From Bacteroidota bacterium (GTDB taxonomy: Bacteria; Bacteroidota; Bacteroidia; SXHM01): DNA of 44,058 bases. The stretch covers positions 1-44,058 of the forward strand of contig CANKAM010000029.1 of the NCBI GenBank assembly GCA_947479755.1, read 5' to 3'. Of the stretch, positions 32,023 to 39,161 are shown piece by piece (positions within the stretch are counted from its first letter, which is position 1; the number at the start of each line of letters is the position of its first letter). Below the pieces are notes generated by a model that was not told the origin of the DNA, did not search any database, and saw only the letters and a list, made by a program, of their open reading frames with translations. The position numbers and the translations under genes were made by a program.

Positions 32023-33885
32023 TTAGAGAACCAGGTTTGTATCGGGATTCTTCAGTTCAAGATACATGCGGTTGAGTTTGCTCAGATGCTCATACTGTTC
32101 TCGTGATATTCGGATGTCAGCAGCTGCAGACTCTACCTTTTTCTTTTCCTTTTTTGCAGGTTCAGGGGGGGCAGGAGGTATCGGAGGCGTTGTAAGTTCC
32201 GGTGCTTCCGGTGCTTCGGTGTCCCAGTCTTCGCTGTCATCTTCATCATCAGAACTGATGTTTTTTAGGTTGTCGCAATCTACACAGGTTAAACCGTTCT
32301 CAGTCATTTTCCATCTGCGGTTTACCATATCGCTGTCCCAGGTATTGCTGGTATTGCCGATATCGTAAATGATGTGCTTCATGTCTCTGTTGAGGTAAAT
32401 GGTTTGTCCAACCGGTATGCGCAAAATCATTTTCACATCCTGCATGCGCCATTTATCTTTCTTGTCAAGACTCATGTATTTATCCAGTTGCAATACTGAA
32501 TCTTTCTGAGAAAATTTATAGCTCACTTTTTCTGCATTGCCAACGGCTTCTTTGCGGGTAAGTCCTCTTGAGTAGCGGATAACTTCCAGCTCAATGCTGT
32601 CGGTGCTGCTTTTTTCAATATCCAGTTCGGGAGTGCGGAACATTTGTTTTTCGTGTTCATCCAGATACACGTTCCATTCGCCCAACTCTGCACTCTGTTC
32701 TTCCAGCTCTTTAAAGTTATTATTCAGTTCAAGATACAACACTTCTGAAGTAACAGGTTTTGCAAGGTTATATTTTGCGCGCTGGGTGTTAAGCACTTTA
32801 AAATCTTTTGCAACCGATACGCCAACAATGATGGTGATTACTAATCCTGTTAACCATAGTATTGAGAATATCCAGCGGAAAGCTCTGTTGCGGGTTTTGA
32901 TACCGAAGATGATTTTCACGCCTGCAAAAACCAAGCCCAGCAACGGAATGCAAAGAACAAGTGCTGCACCAATGGTAGCCCAGTTAATCAGTTGCTGGCT
33001 GCCCAGAAAGGTGTACATGATTTCATTAAGCGTTAAGCGTATTTCATCGCCCTGGCCATTAATACTTACAAAGCCCGGCAGTCCAATCAGTGATGCTATT
33101 ACCACCACCAGCAATACGATACCGATCAGAAGAAATAGTACGCCTATTATTTTGCCGATAGCTTTAAATATCATTCTGAAAAGGGTGGCAATGAAGTCAA
33201 GCAATTCATGGATGCCGGTTCGTATTTTCCCGTCTTTGCGGCCAAGATCTTTTGCCTCGCCTGAAAGGTTGTTTAAACGGTCTTTCAAATCGTTCATTTC
33301 TTCGCGGATGGTTTTTTCAATGTTGTGCACATTCACTTTTTCACCGCGCATCTCTAATTTCTCAGTAGTTGTTTTTGCTTTAGGAATAATGATCCACAGG
33401 ATTAAGTAGAGCAGAAAACCGCTGCCGAAGACAAAGAAGGAGATGGCAAATATTCCGCGCAGGATGATAGGGTCAATATCAAAATAAGAGCTGATGCCTG
33501 AGCACACACCGCCCAGTATTTTTTCATCGGGGTCACGGAAAATTCTGCGTCTTCCTTTGCGTGCCGAGGAAGGTTCAGCCGCTGTAGCAGCGCTTTCGCT
33601 GTAACTGCCCGATACACCACCTTCGCCTGCAAAGGCTTCGGGCTGCCCCATTACGGCTATTACTTCGTCCACATCTTTCATGGTTACCACCTGTTTGGTG
33701 TTGCCTGTTTTTTCGCGGAACATTTCGGCTATGCGGGCTTCTATGTCGCCTATGATTTCATCACGGCCTTCGCTTTGTTTGAAGTAACCTTTGATAGTAT
33801 TAAGGTATTGGCTCAGTTTTTCGTATGCTATATCATCGATGTGGAAGATAAAGCCGCCAATGTTTGTTGTTATTGTCTTATTCAT
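32023..33885 (-). CDS. PspC-domain membrane protein, envelope stress operon
   Basis: 620 residues. The N-terminal ~85 residues (IGGFIFHIDDIAYEKLSQYL to VIAVMGQPEAF) form a helical domain typical of PspC proteins in Bacteroidota. The PspC domain follows at about 120-180: RIFRDPDEKILGGVCSGISS and YFDIDPIILRGIFAISFFVF, ending LILWIIIPKA. Several more membrane segments occur in the middle, and the C-terminal ~300 residues are largely extracytoplasmic, with a Pro/Glu-rich stretch (ELTTPPIPPAPPEPAKKEKK). It responds to or buffers inner-membrane stress by family analogy. It is directly downstream of a PadR gene (80-base gap) and shares its promoter, a common PadR-PspC arrangement. Confidence 0.85.
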   Translation of the reverse strand: MNKTITTNIGGFIFHIDDIAYEKLSQYLNTIKGYFKQSEGRDEIIGDIEARIAEMFREKTGNTKQVVTMKDVDEVIAVMGQPEAFAGEGGVSGSYSESAATAAEPSSARKGRRRIFRDPDEKILGGVCSGISSYFDIDPIILRGIFAISFFVFGSGFLLYLILWIIIPKAKTTTEKLEMRGEKVNVHNIEKTIREEMNDLKDRLNNLSGEAKDLGRKDGKIRTGIHELLDFIATLFRMIFKAIGKIIGVLFLLIGIVLLVVVIASLIGLPGFVSINGQGDEIRLTLNEIMYTFLGSQQLINWATIGAALVLCIPLLGLVFAGVKIIFGIKTRNRAFRWIFSILWLTGLVITIIVGVSVAKDFKVLNTQRAKYNLAKPVTSEVLYLELNNNFKELEEQSAELGEWNVYLDEHEKQMFRTPELDIEKSSTDSIELEVIRYSRGLTRKEAVGNAEKVSYKFSQKDSVLQLDKYMSLDKKDKWRMQDVKMILRIPVGQTIYLNRDMKHIIYDIGNTSNTWDSDMVNRRWKMTENGLTCVDCDNLKNISSDDEDDSEDWDTEAPEAPELTTPPIPPAPPEPAKKEKKKVESAAADIRISREQYEHLSKLNRMYLELKNPDTNLVL

Positions 33886-33919
33886 GATTTCTTGTTTTGG
33901 TTTGTTATTGTTTATGTTG

Positions 33920-33951
33920 CTTCTCGCACTTCGACTACGTTCAGTGTGACA
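33920..33951. repeat. Single arm of the TCGACTACG repeat family
   Basis: CTTCTCGCACTTCGACTACG followed by TTCAGTGTGACA, the same family as the inverted repeat at 30039-30092. It lies between padR and pspC. Confidence 0.65.
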
Positions 33952-33964
33952 GGCTCAATTTGGT

Positions 33965-34303
33965 TTAGTTGTTTTTCTTTGTGGTAGTATTTACTGCGTG
34001 TACCAGTTCTTCCCACGTTGTATTCATTTCATTTAAGAACGCCTGACCAACGGGTGTAAGGCGGTAATATTTACGCGGTGGACCTGAGGTTGATTCTTCC
34101 CAGCGGTATCCCAGCAGTCCGTCATTTTTTAATCGGGTGAGCAGGGGATAGAGGGTACCTTCCACTACAATGAGTTTTGCTTCTTTCAGTTTTGCTATAA
34201 TATCACTGGCATAAGCATCGTGTTGCGCCAGAATGGAGAGGATGCAATATTCCAGCACTCCTTTTCTCATTTGGGATTTTATATTTTCGGTATTGGTTGC
34301 CAT
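33965..34303 (-). CDS. PadR-family transcriptional repressor
   Basis: 112 residues, the length of the short PadR class. The winged-helix landmarks are RKGVLEYCILSILAQHDAYA, then IIAKLKEAKLIVVEGTLYPL and LLTRLKNDGLLGYRWEESTS, closing with GPPRKYYRLTPVGQAFLNEM. The P-x-x-Y-Y-x-L-T-x-x-G motif is diagnostic. The gene stands upstream of the PspC gene on the same strand. An imperfect 11-bp inverted repeat overlaps its promoter (see the site at 34352-34396), so it most likely represses its own operon and releases under membrane or drug stress. Confidence 0.9.
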   Translation of the reverse strand: MATNTENIKSQMRKGVLEYCILSILAQHDAYASDIIAKLKEAKLIVVEGTLYPLLTRLKNDGLLGYRWEESTSGPPRKYYRLTPVGQAFLNEMNTTWEELVHAVNTTTKKNN

Positions 34304-34351
34304 TTTATTTGTTTTTATTTCTGTTGCTGTCGTTGTGAATTATTGACGGCA

Positions 34352-34396
34352 CAAAGATAAAGACATATTATAGTACTATGCAACACATAGTACCAT
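34352..34396 (-). promoter_or_regulatory. padR-pspC promoter with PadR operator
   Basis: A -7 box TATCTTTG lies on the minus strand (34352-34359). Just upstream of it, ATAGTACTATG (34370-34380) and CATAGTACCAT (34386-34396) form an 11-bp inverted repeat with one mismatch around CAACA. The spacing puts the operator over the -33 region. The TAGTACTA-type core is like known PadR boxes. Confidence 0.7.
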
Positions 34397-34548
34397 AATT
34401 ATTGTAAAAATACTTGTAACTAATTGAAAAGCAATTATAATAAATTTAATGTTTTTATAGTAGTGGGCAGTACAAGGTAGTGTATTTTGATAAAACCGAG
34501 AAATCAAGCAGGTTGAAAAAGGAGGAAATAATCCGTTGTTATACTACT

Positions 34549-35763
34549 TCAGAAATCAAAATTGCGTGGCTCGCCTTTGAGTTCGCGACCCCGCAAAATG
34601 GTATTACGGTGCAAATCAAGTACGCTCTTCCATGATTCCATATTGGATACTTCAAATGCAAGTCCTGTTTGTATGCGCAGCATATAGTGCTCATAGGCAA
34701 GGGGCATGGCCTCAGCTGTTTTTTCAATGTAATACTTGTCCCATGCCTCTTTCAATGCCTCACGGAAATCGGGATTGGCCTTTACCGAAATAGTTTCAGG
34801 AGCCCGCTCCAGGTCATGCATAATACTCTCTATATTAAAACCAATAAAATCGTCAGACATATCATCGTCATCCTCATCATCATCGTCATCTTCATCGTTT
34901 TCTATGGCAAAGCGGTTTTCTTTATACAGTTTATAAAAGGCTTGTGATTGTTTATCTTCAAAGGTTGAAACAATAAAAGGGGTTTGTGTATCGGGAAAAC
35001 CAAAAATACTGGGACGTTTATCTTGCTTGGCATCCATGCTTGCTTTTATATTGCGATGATGTTCTTCGCGTGCCAGTTGTATGTATTCTTCTTCCTTTGG
35101 TCCGCGCAAATCGGGCAGCAGCATGTAAACCCCTGCTCCCTTGCGGCCATTATAAAAATCATACCATTCGGGAAAATTGCGGTTTTCATTTTCTGTCTGG
35201 TAGGCTTCTTTTATTCCTTCATAATCCTGCCAGCCTCCTGAAAATAGTTCCTGTTCATCTTCAAAATTGCCGGAGCGCATATAGAGGATATACAGATCCA
35301 CTTCCTCTTCGGTGATGGGTGGCAGAAAGGGACAATTCAAAATATTCACATACCCCCAGGAATTAAAATCGGAAGTGATAAACACATCGGGTAGCTCCAT
35401 TTTTTCGGCACGCCACTGACACTGTATATCGAATAATTTTTTCTGTTGTATTTCCTGCAGGCGTTGCATGGCTTCGGTTTCCCAGTGCAGGGCATAGCTT
35501 TCATTCCATTCTGCATATTGGGTATCATCGGTCATCCATTCGGCTTTAAGGGTAGCATAGTGCTTAATAAAGGCGGTAACCGAAGCGGGGTTGTAGTCTT
35601 TGAAATAGTCGCGTAGGCGGGCATCTGCTTCCAGCTCGCTGATGTATTGCGGTATCAGTATAAGTTTAAGGGCTGCACGTTCTTTATCACGGGTAAGATA
35701 ATCACCCAATGTTTTGAGAACGGGAGGTGTGTTTTGTTCGTTTTTATTTTCTTCTTCTGCCAT
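34549..35763 (-). CDS. Tandem paralogue B of an unrecognised cytoplasmic family
   Basis: 404 residues, no signal peptide or membrane segment. I do not recognise the family. It shares landmarks with the upstream gene (35770-36885) in the same order: LQEIQQKKLFDIQCQWRA against INAILQKKLFDIQCRWRA near residue 110, WYDFYNGRKG followed by a LLPDLRGPKEEEYIQLA block against WYDYHNRYTG with LLQLPDERGQAENFYINLA near 210, and the same end ILRGREL-x(4-5)-(D/N)F. An acidic run DEDDDDDEDDDD near 300 is unique to this copy. It is 6 bases downstream of paralogue A, so they are almost certainly co-transcribed. No function is proposed. Confidence 0.75.
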   Translation of the reverse strand: MAEEENKNEQNTPPVLKTLGDYLTRDKERAALKLILIPQYISELEADARLRDYFKDYNPASVTAFIKHYATLKAEWMTDDTQYAEWNESYALHWETEAMQRLQEIQQKKLFDIQCQWRAEKMELPDVFITSDFNSWGYVNILNCPFLPPITEEEVDLYILYMRSGNFEDEQELFSGGWQDYEGIKEAYQTENENRNFPEWYDFYNGRKGAGVYMLLPDLRGPKEEEYIQLAREEHHRNIKASMDAKQDKRPSIFGFPDTQTPFIVSTFEDKQSQAFYKLYKENRFAIENDEDDDDDEDDDDMSDDFIGFNIESIMHDLERAPETISVKANPDFREALKEAWDKYYIEKTAEAMPLAYEHYMLRIQTGLAFEVSNMESWKSVLDLHRNTILRGRELKGEPRNFDF

Positions 35764-35769
35764 GAGTTC

Positions 35770-36885
35770 TTAAAAATTAAGGTCAGGGGATTCATTGTTT
35801 AGTTCGCGCCCGCGCAGTATTTTTTTCAGGTCATTTTCAACACGTACATCAAAATGGTAGTGCGGGTCGGGATTTTCTTTGGGCTCACTGAAAAAGTCTT
35901 CGGCATATTGGTCCAGCGCTTCAGCCATTACCTCTCTGCGGTAGTATTCTGCTGCCCGTTTTACGGCTGCCCTCCAGTCATCATCTTCGTCAATGGGCAC
36001 TTTACGTCTGGCCTCGGCAAGCAGGTTTATATCCTCTTCAACAATGAGGTTTTTCTTGCGCATAAAGGGCTTGATAAAATCATTCTTTTCCCTGAATTTG
36101 GCATAGCTTTCTTTGCTGTCAAAATTCTTTGCCATGTATTCAATCAGCTTTTTATCGTTGATGTCTGCTGCCGGTAATGCGGGTGTTGGCGCTGCAGGTG
36201 GTTTGTTTTTATTTTCTTCGGCCTCGGCAAGGTTGATGTAAAAGTTTTCTGCCTGGCCCCGCTCATCGGGTAGCTGCAGCAGTTTGTTATTTCCGGTATA
36301 ACGGTTGTGATAATCATACCAGCTCTCAACATACTGGTTGCCTTTTGACGGTTCATTTTCCATGTACCACTTTTTTAGTGCTGGATAATATTGCCAGGGC
36401 AGGCTTGTATTGTAAAACAGGTGCAGCGGTTTTTCGTTAAGATAACGCTTGAACAGTTCTATATCGGCAGGACCAACGGAAAGTAGATGCCCGGCTTCAC
36501 TGATGTCATCTTCAAACGAGGTAAACATTTCAGAAATGGTGATGCCCGGAATTTTAAGCTCGCTGGCACGCCAGCGGCATTGTATATCAAAGAGTTTTTT
36601 CTGCAGTATGGCGTTTATGCACCAGAGAACACTATCAATGGTGCGTTTGTTTCCGGTTACTTTATTTCCGCCACGTGCAATAATATACCAGTACACTTTG
36701 TCAAAAGCATAGGAAGAGATGAAACGTTCAACTGTATCTGCTCTGAAGTTGTTGAAATAATTTACAAACCTTGGTTCGGTTTGCATTTCATGGACGATGA
36801 GTTTGTAAAACTCTTCTTTCCATTTATTTACTTCCAATTCATCATCAGAAGCAGGGCCGTTGTAGAGGGGGTGAAGCTGATCCAT
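35770..36885 (-). CDS. Tandem paralogue A of an unrecognised cytoplasmic family
   Basis: 371 residues from ATG 36885 (an upstream GTG at 36891 adds two residues). It is soluble, rich in aromatic and charged residues, with the family landmarks listed for its downstream partner: KKLFDIQCRWRASELKIPGI, ESWYDYHNRYTGNNKLLQLP and ILRGRELNNESPDLNF. A Pro/Ala linker (KNKPPAAPTPALPAADIND) divides the chain into an N-terminal part of ~230 and a C-terminal part of ~120 residues. The shared order of blocks shows an old duplication, not a repeat within one gene. A terminator separates the pair from the 232-aa gene upstream. Function unknown. Confidence 0.75.
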   Translation of the reverse strand: MDQLHPLYNGPASDDELEVNKWKEEFYKLIVHEMQTEPRFVNYFNNFRADTVERFISSYAFDKVYWYIIARGGNKVTGNKRTIDSVLWCINAILQKKLFDIQCRWRASELKIPGITISEMFTSFEDDISEAGHLLSVGPADIELFKRYLNEKPLHLFYNTSLPWQYYPALKKWYMENEPSKGNQYVESWYDYHNRYTGNNKLLQLPDERGQAENFYINLAEAEENKNKPPAAPTPALPAADINDKKLIEYMAKNFDSKESYAKFREKNDFIKPFMRKKNLIVEEDINLLAEARRKVPIDEDDDWRAAVKRAAEYYRREVMAEALDQYAEDFFSEPKENPDPHYHFDVRVENDLKKILRGRELNNESPDLNF

Positions 36886-36975
36886 AAACACAGTGTTTTA
36901 AAATGCATTAGCGGAGAAGAAAGCAAATTTATAAATTTTTTTTATTAAAAAGCTTAACAAGAAATGGGGATATAA

Positions 36976-37023
36976 AAACAGCCCCGCCTTATCCGCCACA
37001 GGCGGACAAAACGGGGCTGTTTT
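36976..37023. terminator. Terminator with nested hairpin
   Basis: Outer arms AAACAGCCCCG and CGGGGCTGTTTT enclose an inner TCCGCC..GGCGGA hairpin. T-runs flank both sides, so it can terminate in both directions; it ends the 232-aa gene. Its arms match those at 2061. Confidence 0.8.
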
Positions 37024-37035
37024 CATACCTTCAAC

Positions 37036-37053
37036 TCCCGATAGCTATCGGGA
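37036..37053. repeat. GATAGCTATC palindrome
   Basis: Perfect 18-bp palindrome TCCCGATAGCTATCGGGA, identical to one at 38360-38377 and related to 31914-31933. Confidence 0.7.
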
Positions 37054-37085
37054 CACTATTCCTTATTCGTTATTCTTTCCCTCTT

Positions 37086-37784
37086 TTACTCCACCACCTT
37101 CTTACTCGCCACCCCGCTCAAAATACTTACCCCTGCGGTGTTTGAAGCCCAGAAATAAACAAAGTAGGTAGTGCCTACCTGTAAATTTTTAAAGCTTTTC
37201 TTGCGTGCTTTGTTAAGGTCAAGAATAAATTTTATGCCCGATGCAGCTGCTGTTGGAGTAACAGGGCCATTTTCATCCACCACAATTTGTCCGCCATCGC
37301 TGATGATGATGTCTACGGGCAATTCCTCATCGGCTACCAGTATAGCACCGTTAAAGATAACCCCATCTGCCGGTGTGCAATCAGCAATTAATTCGCGACT
37401 GCTGCCACGCTCCAGCGTAACACCTATGGGCTGCGCAGGCGGGTTAGCATTGTTAGCATTTCCTTTGGTGGGTTCAAATCCACCTTCCAGAATAACAATA
37501 GGATTACCATCGGCAACCGTGGTTACATACGAACTGAGAATATCCAGCGCGGCTATCAGTGCTGCTCTTGATGCCAGCATATCGCCTTTTGAAATAGTGC
37601 GCTTTGTATAGCGGTCGTATTTATCAGCGAAATCAATTTTTAAGGCAAGCAACGCGGCTGCTGTAATGGGTGGTGTCATAAATACAACTATATTAACATA
37701 CAGTGTATTCAACACATTGTTAGCAAAGCCTGCAAGCAGACTTTTTGCTATGGTGCGGTAATTTACTTTGCTACGTATATTCAT
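37086..37784 (-). CDS. Unrecognised protein with FN3-like C-terminal part, part of repeat-regulator module 2
   Basis: 232 residues, no signal peptide. I do not recognise the family. The N-terminal ~110 residues are helical and hydrophobic in parts (LAGFANNVLNTLYVNIVVFM, LALKIDFADKYDRYTKRTIS, LASRAALIAALDILSSYVTT). The rest is beta-rich and ends with KNLQVGTTYFVYFWASNTAG and VSILSGVASKKVVE, the form of the last strands of a fibronectin type III-like domain. The protein at 8196 has the same plan (helical, then beta, ending in YxxYFxWxNxxG-type strands), although I see no clear stretch of sequence identity. It lies 45 bases after the second 21-bp repeat tract and downstream of a LuxR-type regulator on the same strand. 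Confidence 0.7.
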   Translation of the reverse strand: MNIRSKVNYRTIAKSLLAGFANNVLNTLYVNIVVFMTPPITAAALLALKIDFADKYDRYTKRTISKGDMLASRAALIAALDILSSYVTTVADGNPIVILEGGFEPTKGNANNANPPAQPIGVTLERGSSRELIADCTPADGVIFNGAILVADEELPVDIIISDGGQIVVDENGPVTPTAAASGIKFILDLNKARKKSFKNLQVGTTYFVYFWASNTAGVSILSGVASKKVVE

Positions 37785-37828
37785 TTTATTTAGTTTTTTT
37801 TAGATTAATAATTTAGTGAGTGAATTGG

Positions 37829-38290
37829 TTAATTTGATGAAACAAACGTTTCGATGACTGAAATGATTGCTTTGATGGTCGCAACATTCATTTCGATGAC
37901 TGAAAAGATTGTTTTGATGGTCGCAACATTCATTTCGATGACTGAAAAGATTGTTTTTATGGTCGCAACATTCAGTTCGATGACTGAAAAGATTGTTTTT
38001 ATGGTCGCAACATTCATTTCGATGACTGAAGAGATTGTTTTGATGGTAGCAACATTCATTTCGATGACTGAAGAGATTGTTTTGATGGTCGCAACATTCA
38101 TTTTGATGATTGAAAAGATTGTTTTGATGGTCGCAACATTCATTTCGATGATTGAAAAGATTGTTTTGATGGTCGCAACATTCATTTTGATGACTGAAAT
38201 GATTGTTTTGATTGATGAAGTAATTACTTCGGTAATTTGATAAAGCGACTTAACGCTTAAGTGATTTCTTTTAGTATTCCAGTATGTCAA
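37829..38290 (-). CDS. Possible heptad-repeat peptide encoded by repeat tract 2
   Basis: An open frame of 153 residues built of alternating heptads MNVATIK and TIFSVIE (about 17 in total), a pattern that would form an amphipathic helix. It ends 45 bases before the 232-aa gene. As in module 1, the only full-length start is TTG (38290), and the first in-frame ATG is well inside the repeats. The plus strand also has an ATG-started frame (37854-38240, repeats MTEKIVLMVATFIS). So a coding role is uncertain, and the tract may work as DNA or RNA. Confidence 0.3.
   Translation of the reverse strand: MTYWNTKRNHLSVKSLYQITEVITSSIKTIISVIKMNVATIKTIFSIIEMNVATIKTIFSIIKMNVATIKTISSVIEMNVATIKTISSVIEMNVATIKTIFSVIELNVATIKTIFSVIEMNVATIKTIFSVIEMNVATIKAIISVIETFVSSN
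37851..38210. repeat. Tandem repeat tract, 42-bp period of two 21-bp half-units
   Basis: Half-units ATGACTGAAAAGATTGTTTT(G) and ATGGTCGCAACATTCATTTC(G) alternate, with about eight to nine 42-bp copies and few substitutions. There are no spacers. The sequence is unrelated to the tract at 9003-9196 but has the same 21-bp base period and the same position relative to its gene. Confidence 0.92.
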
Positions 38291-38310
38291 AGAGCGCTGT
38301 CAACATCGTT

Positions 38311-38395
38311 ATGCTGAACTTGTTTCAGCATCTCTCTTCAAATCAAGACCCTGAAACGATCCCGATAGCTATCGGGACAGGGTGACGATGATTAA
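38311..38395. repeat. Palindrome-rich intergenic element
   Basis: ATGCTGAAC-TTG-TTTCAGCAT (38311-38331) is an imperfect hairpin. It is followed by AGACCCTGAAACGATCCCGA, the TCCCGATAGCTATCGGGA palindrome (38360-38377) and CAGGGTGACGATG, which partly pairs back with CATCGTTATGCTG. A relative is at 31901-31943. Confidence 0.65.
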
Positions 38396-38429
38396 TTGAC
38401 GGGACAAAGGAATGGGAAAAGGAAAAGAG

Positions 38430-38455
38430 AAACTGTCCCTGAAAAAGGACAGTTT
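38430..38455 (-). terminator. Terminator of the LuxR-type regulator gene
   Basis: AAACTGTCC (38430-38438) and GGACAGTTT (38447-38455) form a stem. On the minus strand it is followed by CTCTTTTCCTTTTCC. It lies 16 bases after the regulator stop, so the repeat tract and 232-aa gene are probably transcribed separately. Confidence 0.65.
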
Positions 38456-38470
38456 CGTCAGAGGCTGTGT

Positions 38471-38929
38471 TTAAGAAAACAGCAATCTGTTGCGCTGCAC
38501 AAAAAGAATAAGCTGTGCGCGGTCATGTACATTAAATTTTGGATACATACGCTGAATAGCTTTGTTAACGCTGTCAACCTCAATACCCAGTTGCGTGGCT
38601 ATTTCATCATCATCATGGCCTGCCAGCAACAGGCTAAGCAAATGATGCTGCCTGCGGGTAAGTTTAACTATTACATTGGCAGGCGGTATAGCCTCGGCAG
38701 CCTGTGCCGTTTGTTTCTGCAATATTTTGTAGCTGATACCGGGGCCCTTTACCTGAATGTTTACGGTGTATTCGGGCTCCGTAAAATTTAGTTTTTTAAT
38801 CAGCGGTATGGCCGATTGTAAAACTTCATCCATCTGCAATCCTCTTCCGGGTCTATAGGCTTGCAATTCATACCTGTCTTTTTGCTCGGGCAGTTCGCCC
38901 TCAATTTCATAAACAACTTTCGTAATCAT
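38471..38929 (-). CDS. LuxR-type HTH regulator without receiver domain
   Basis: 152 residues. The N-terminal ~85 residues (VVYEIEGELPEQKDRYELQA to EYTVNIQVKGPGISYKILQ) are a beta-rich domain I cannot name. The C-terminal ~65 residues are a GerE/LuxR helix-turn-helix: LTRRQHHLLSLLLAGHDDDE, IATQLGIEVDSVNKAIQRMY and FNVHDRAQLILFVQRNRLL. The pattern L-T-x-R-x-x-x-x-x-x-L-x-x-G-x-x-x-x-E-I-A-x-x-L is clear. No receiver or autoinducer domain is present, so the signal is unknown. It heads module 2. Promoter box TATCTTTG lies at 38962-38969 on the minus strand. Confidence 0.8.
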   Translation of the reverse strand: MITKVVYEIEGELPEQKDRYELQAYRPGRGLQMDEVLQSAIPLIKKLNFTEPEYTVNIQVKGPGISYKILQKQTAQAAEAIPPANVIVKLTRRQHHLLSLLLAGHDDDEIATQLGIEVDSVNKAIQRMYPKFNVHDRAQLILFVQRNRLLFS

Positions 38930-38961
38930 GTTTTCTTGAGTTTAATTGGTTTGTATACAAT

Positions 38962-38969
38962 CAAAGATA
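38962..38969 (-). promoter_or_regulatory. -7 box of the LuxR-type regulator gene
   Basis: TATCTTTG on the minus strand, 32 bases before the start codon at 38929. Confidence 0.55.
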
Positions 38970-39033
38970 TAATAATATTATTTTATCCTCCAAATCCTCC
39001 ATACATTAATTAAATTTATTTACATTTACCAAG

Positions 39034-39113
39034 CCTGACCTTTATCAGGCTTATCCGCCCAAAAACGGAGGGATAGGCCTGATAACGTCAGGGGTATATA
39101 CAAGTTAGGCGTA
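39034..39113 (+). other. attC-like boundary element 1 (right core clear)
   Basis: A long stem: CCTGACCTTTATCAGGCTTA (TCC follows) at 39034-39056 pairs with 39071-39092. About ten bases after the stem is the core GTTAGGCGTA (39104-39113). GTTAGGC fits the integron core GTTRRRY, and the ten bases are the exact reverse complement of TACGCCTAAC at 41318-41327. No matching left core is visible upstream of the stem, so this site may be partial or a secondary insertion site. Confidence 0.45.
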
Positions 39114-39161
39114 ATGCTAGGACGACCCCACAGTATAAAATTACTTAATGCTCTGACATAA

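Noticed and set aside
32023-33885. T9SS cargo protein
   Set aside because: It lacks a signal peptide and a sorting tail; PspC domain and membrane segments explain it.
34549-36885. Toxin-immunity pair
   Set aside because: Both proteins are full-length paralogues without a recognisable toxin, nuclease or secretion domain, so there is no support for such a role.
37851-38210. CRISPR array
   Set aside because: Contiguous 21/42-bp units without spacers and without cas genes.
37854-38240. Plus-strand membrane protein made of MTEKIVLMVATFIS repeats
   Set aside because: The frame is produced by the repeat and runs opposite to the local gene order; nothing beyond openness supports it, so it is mentioned only as an alternative.
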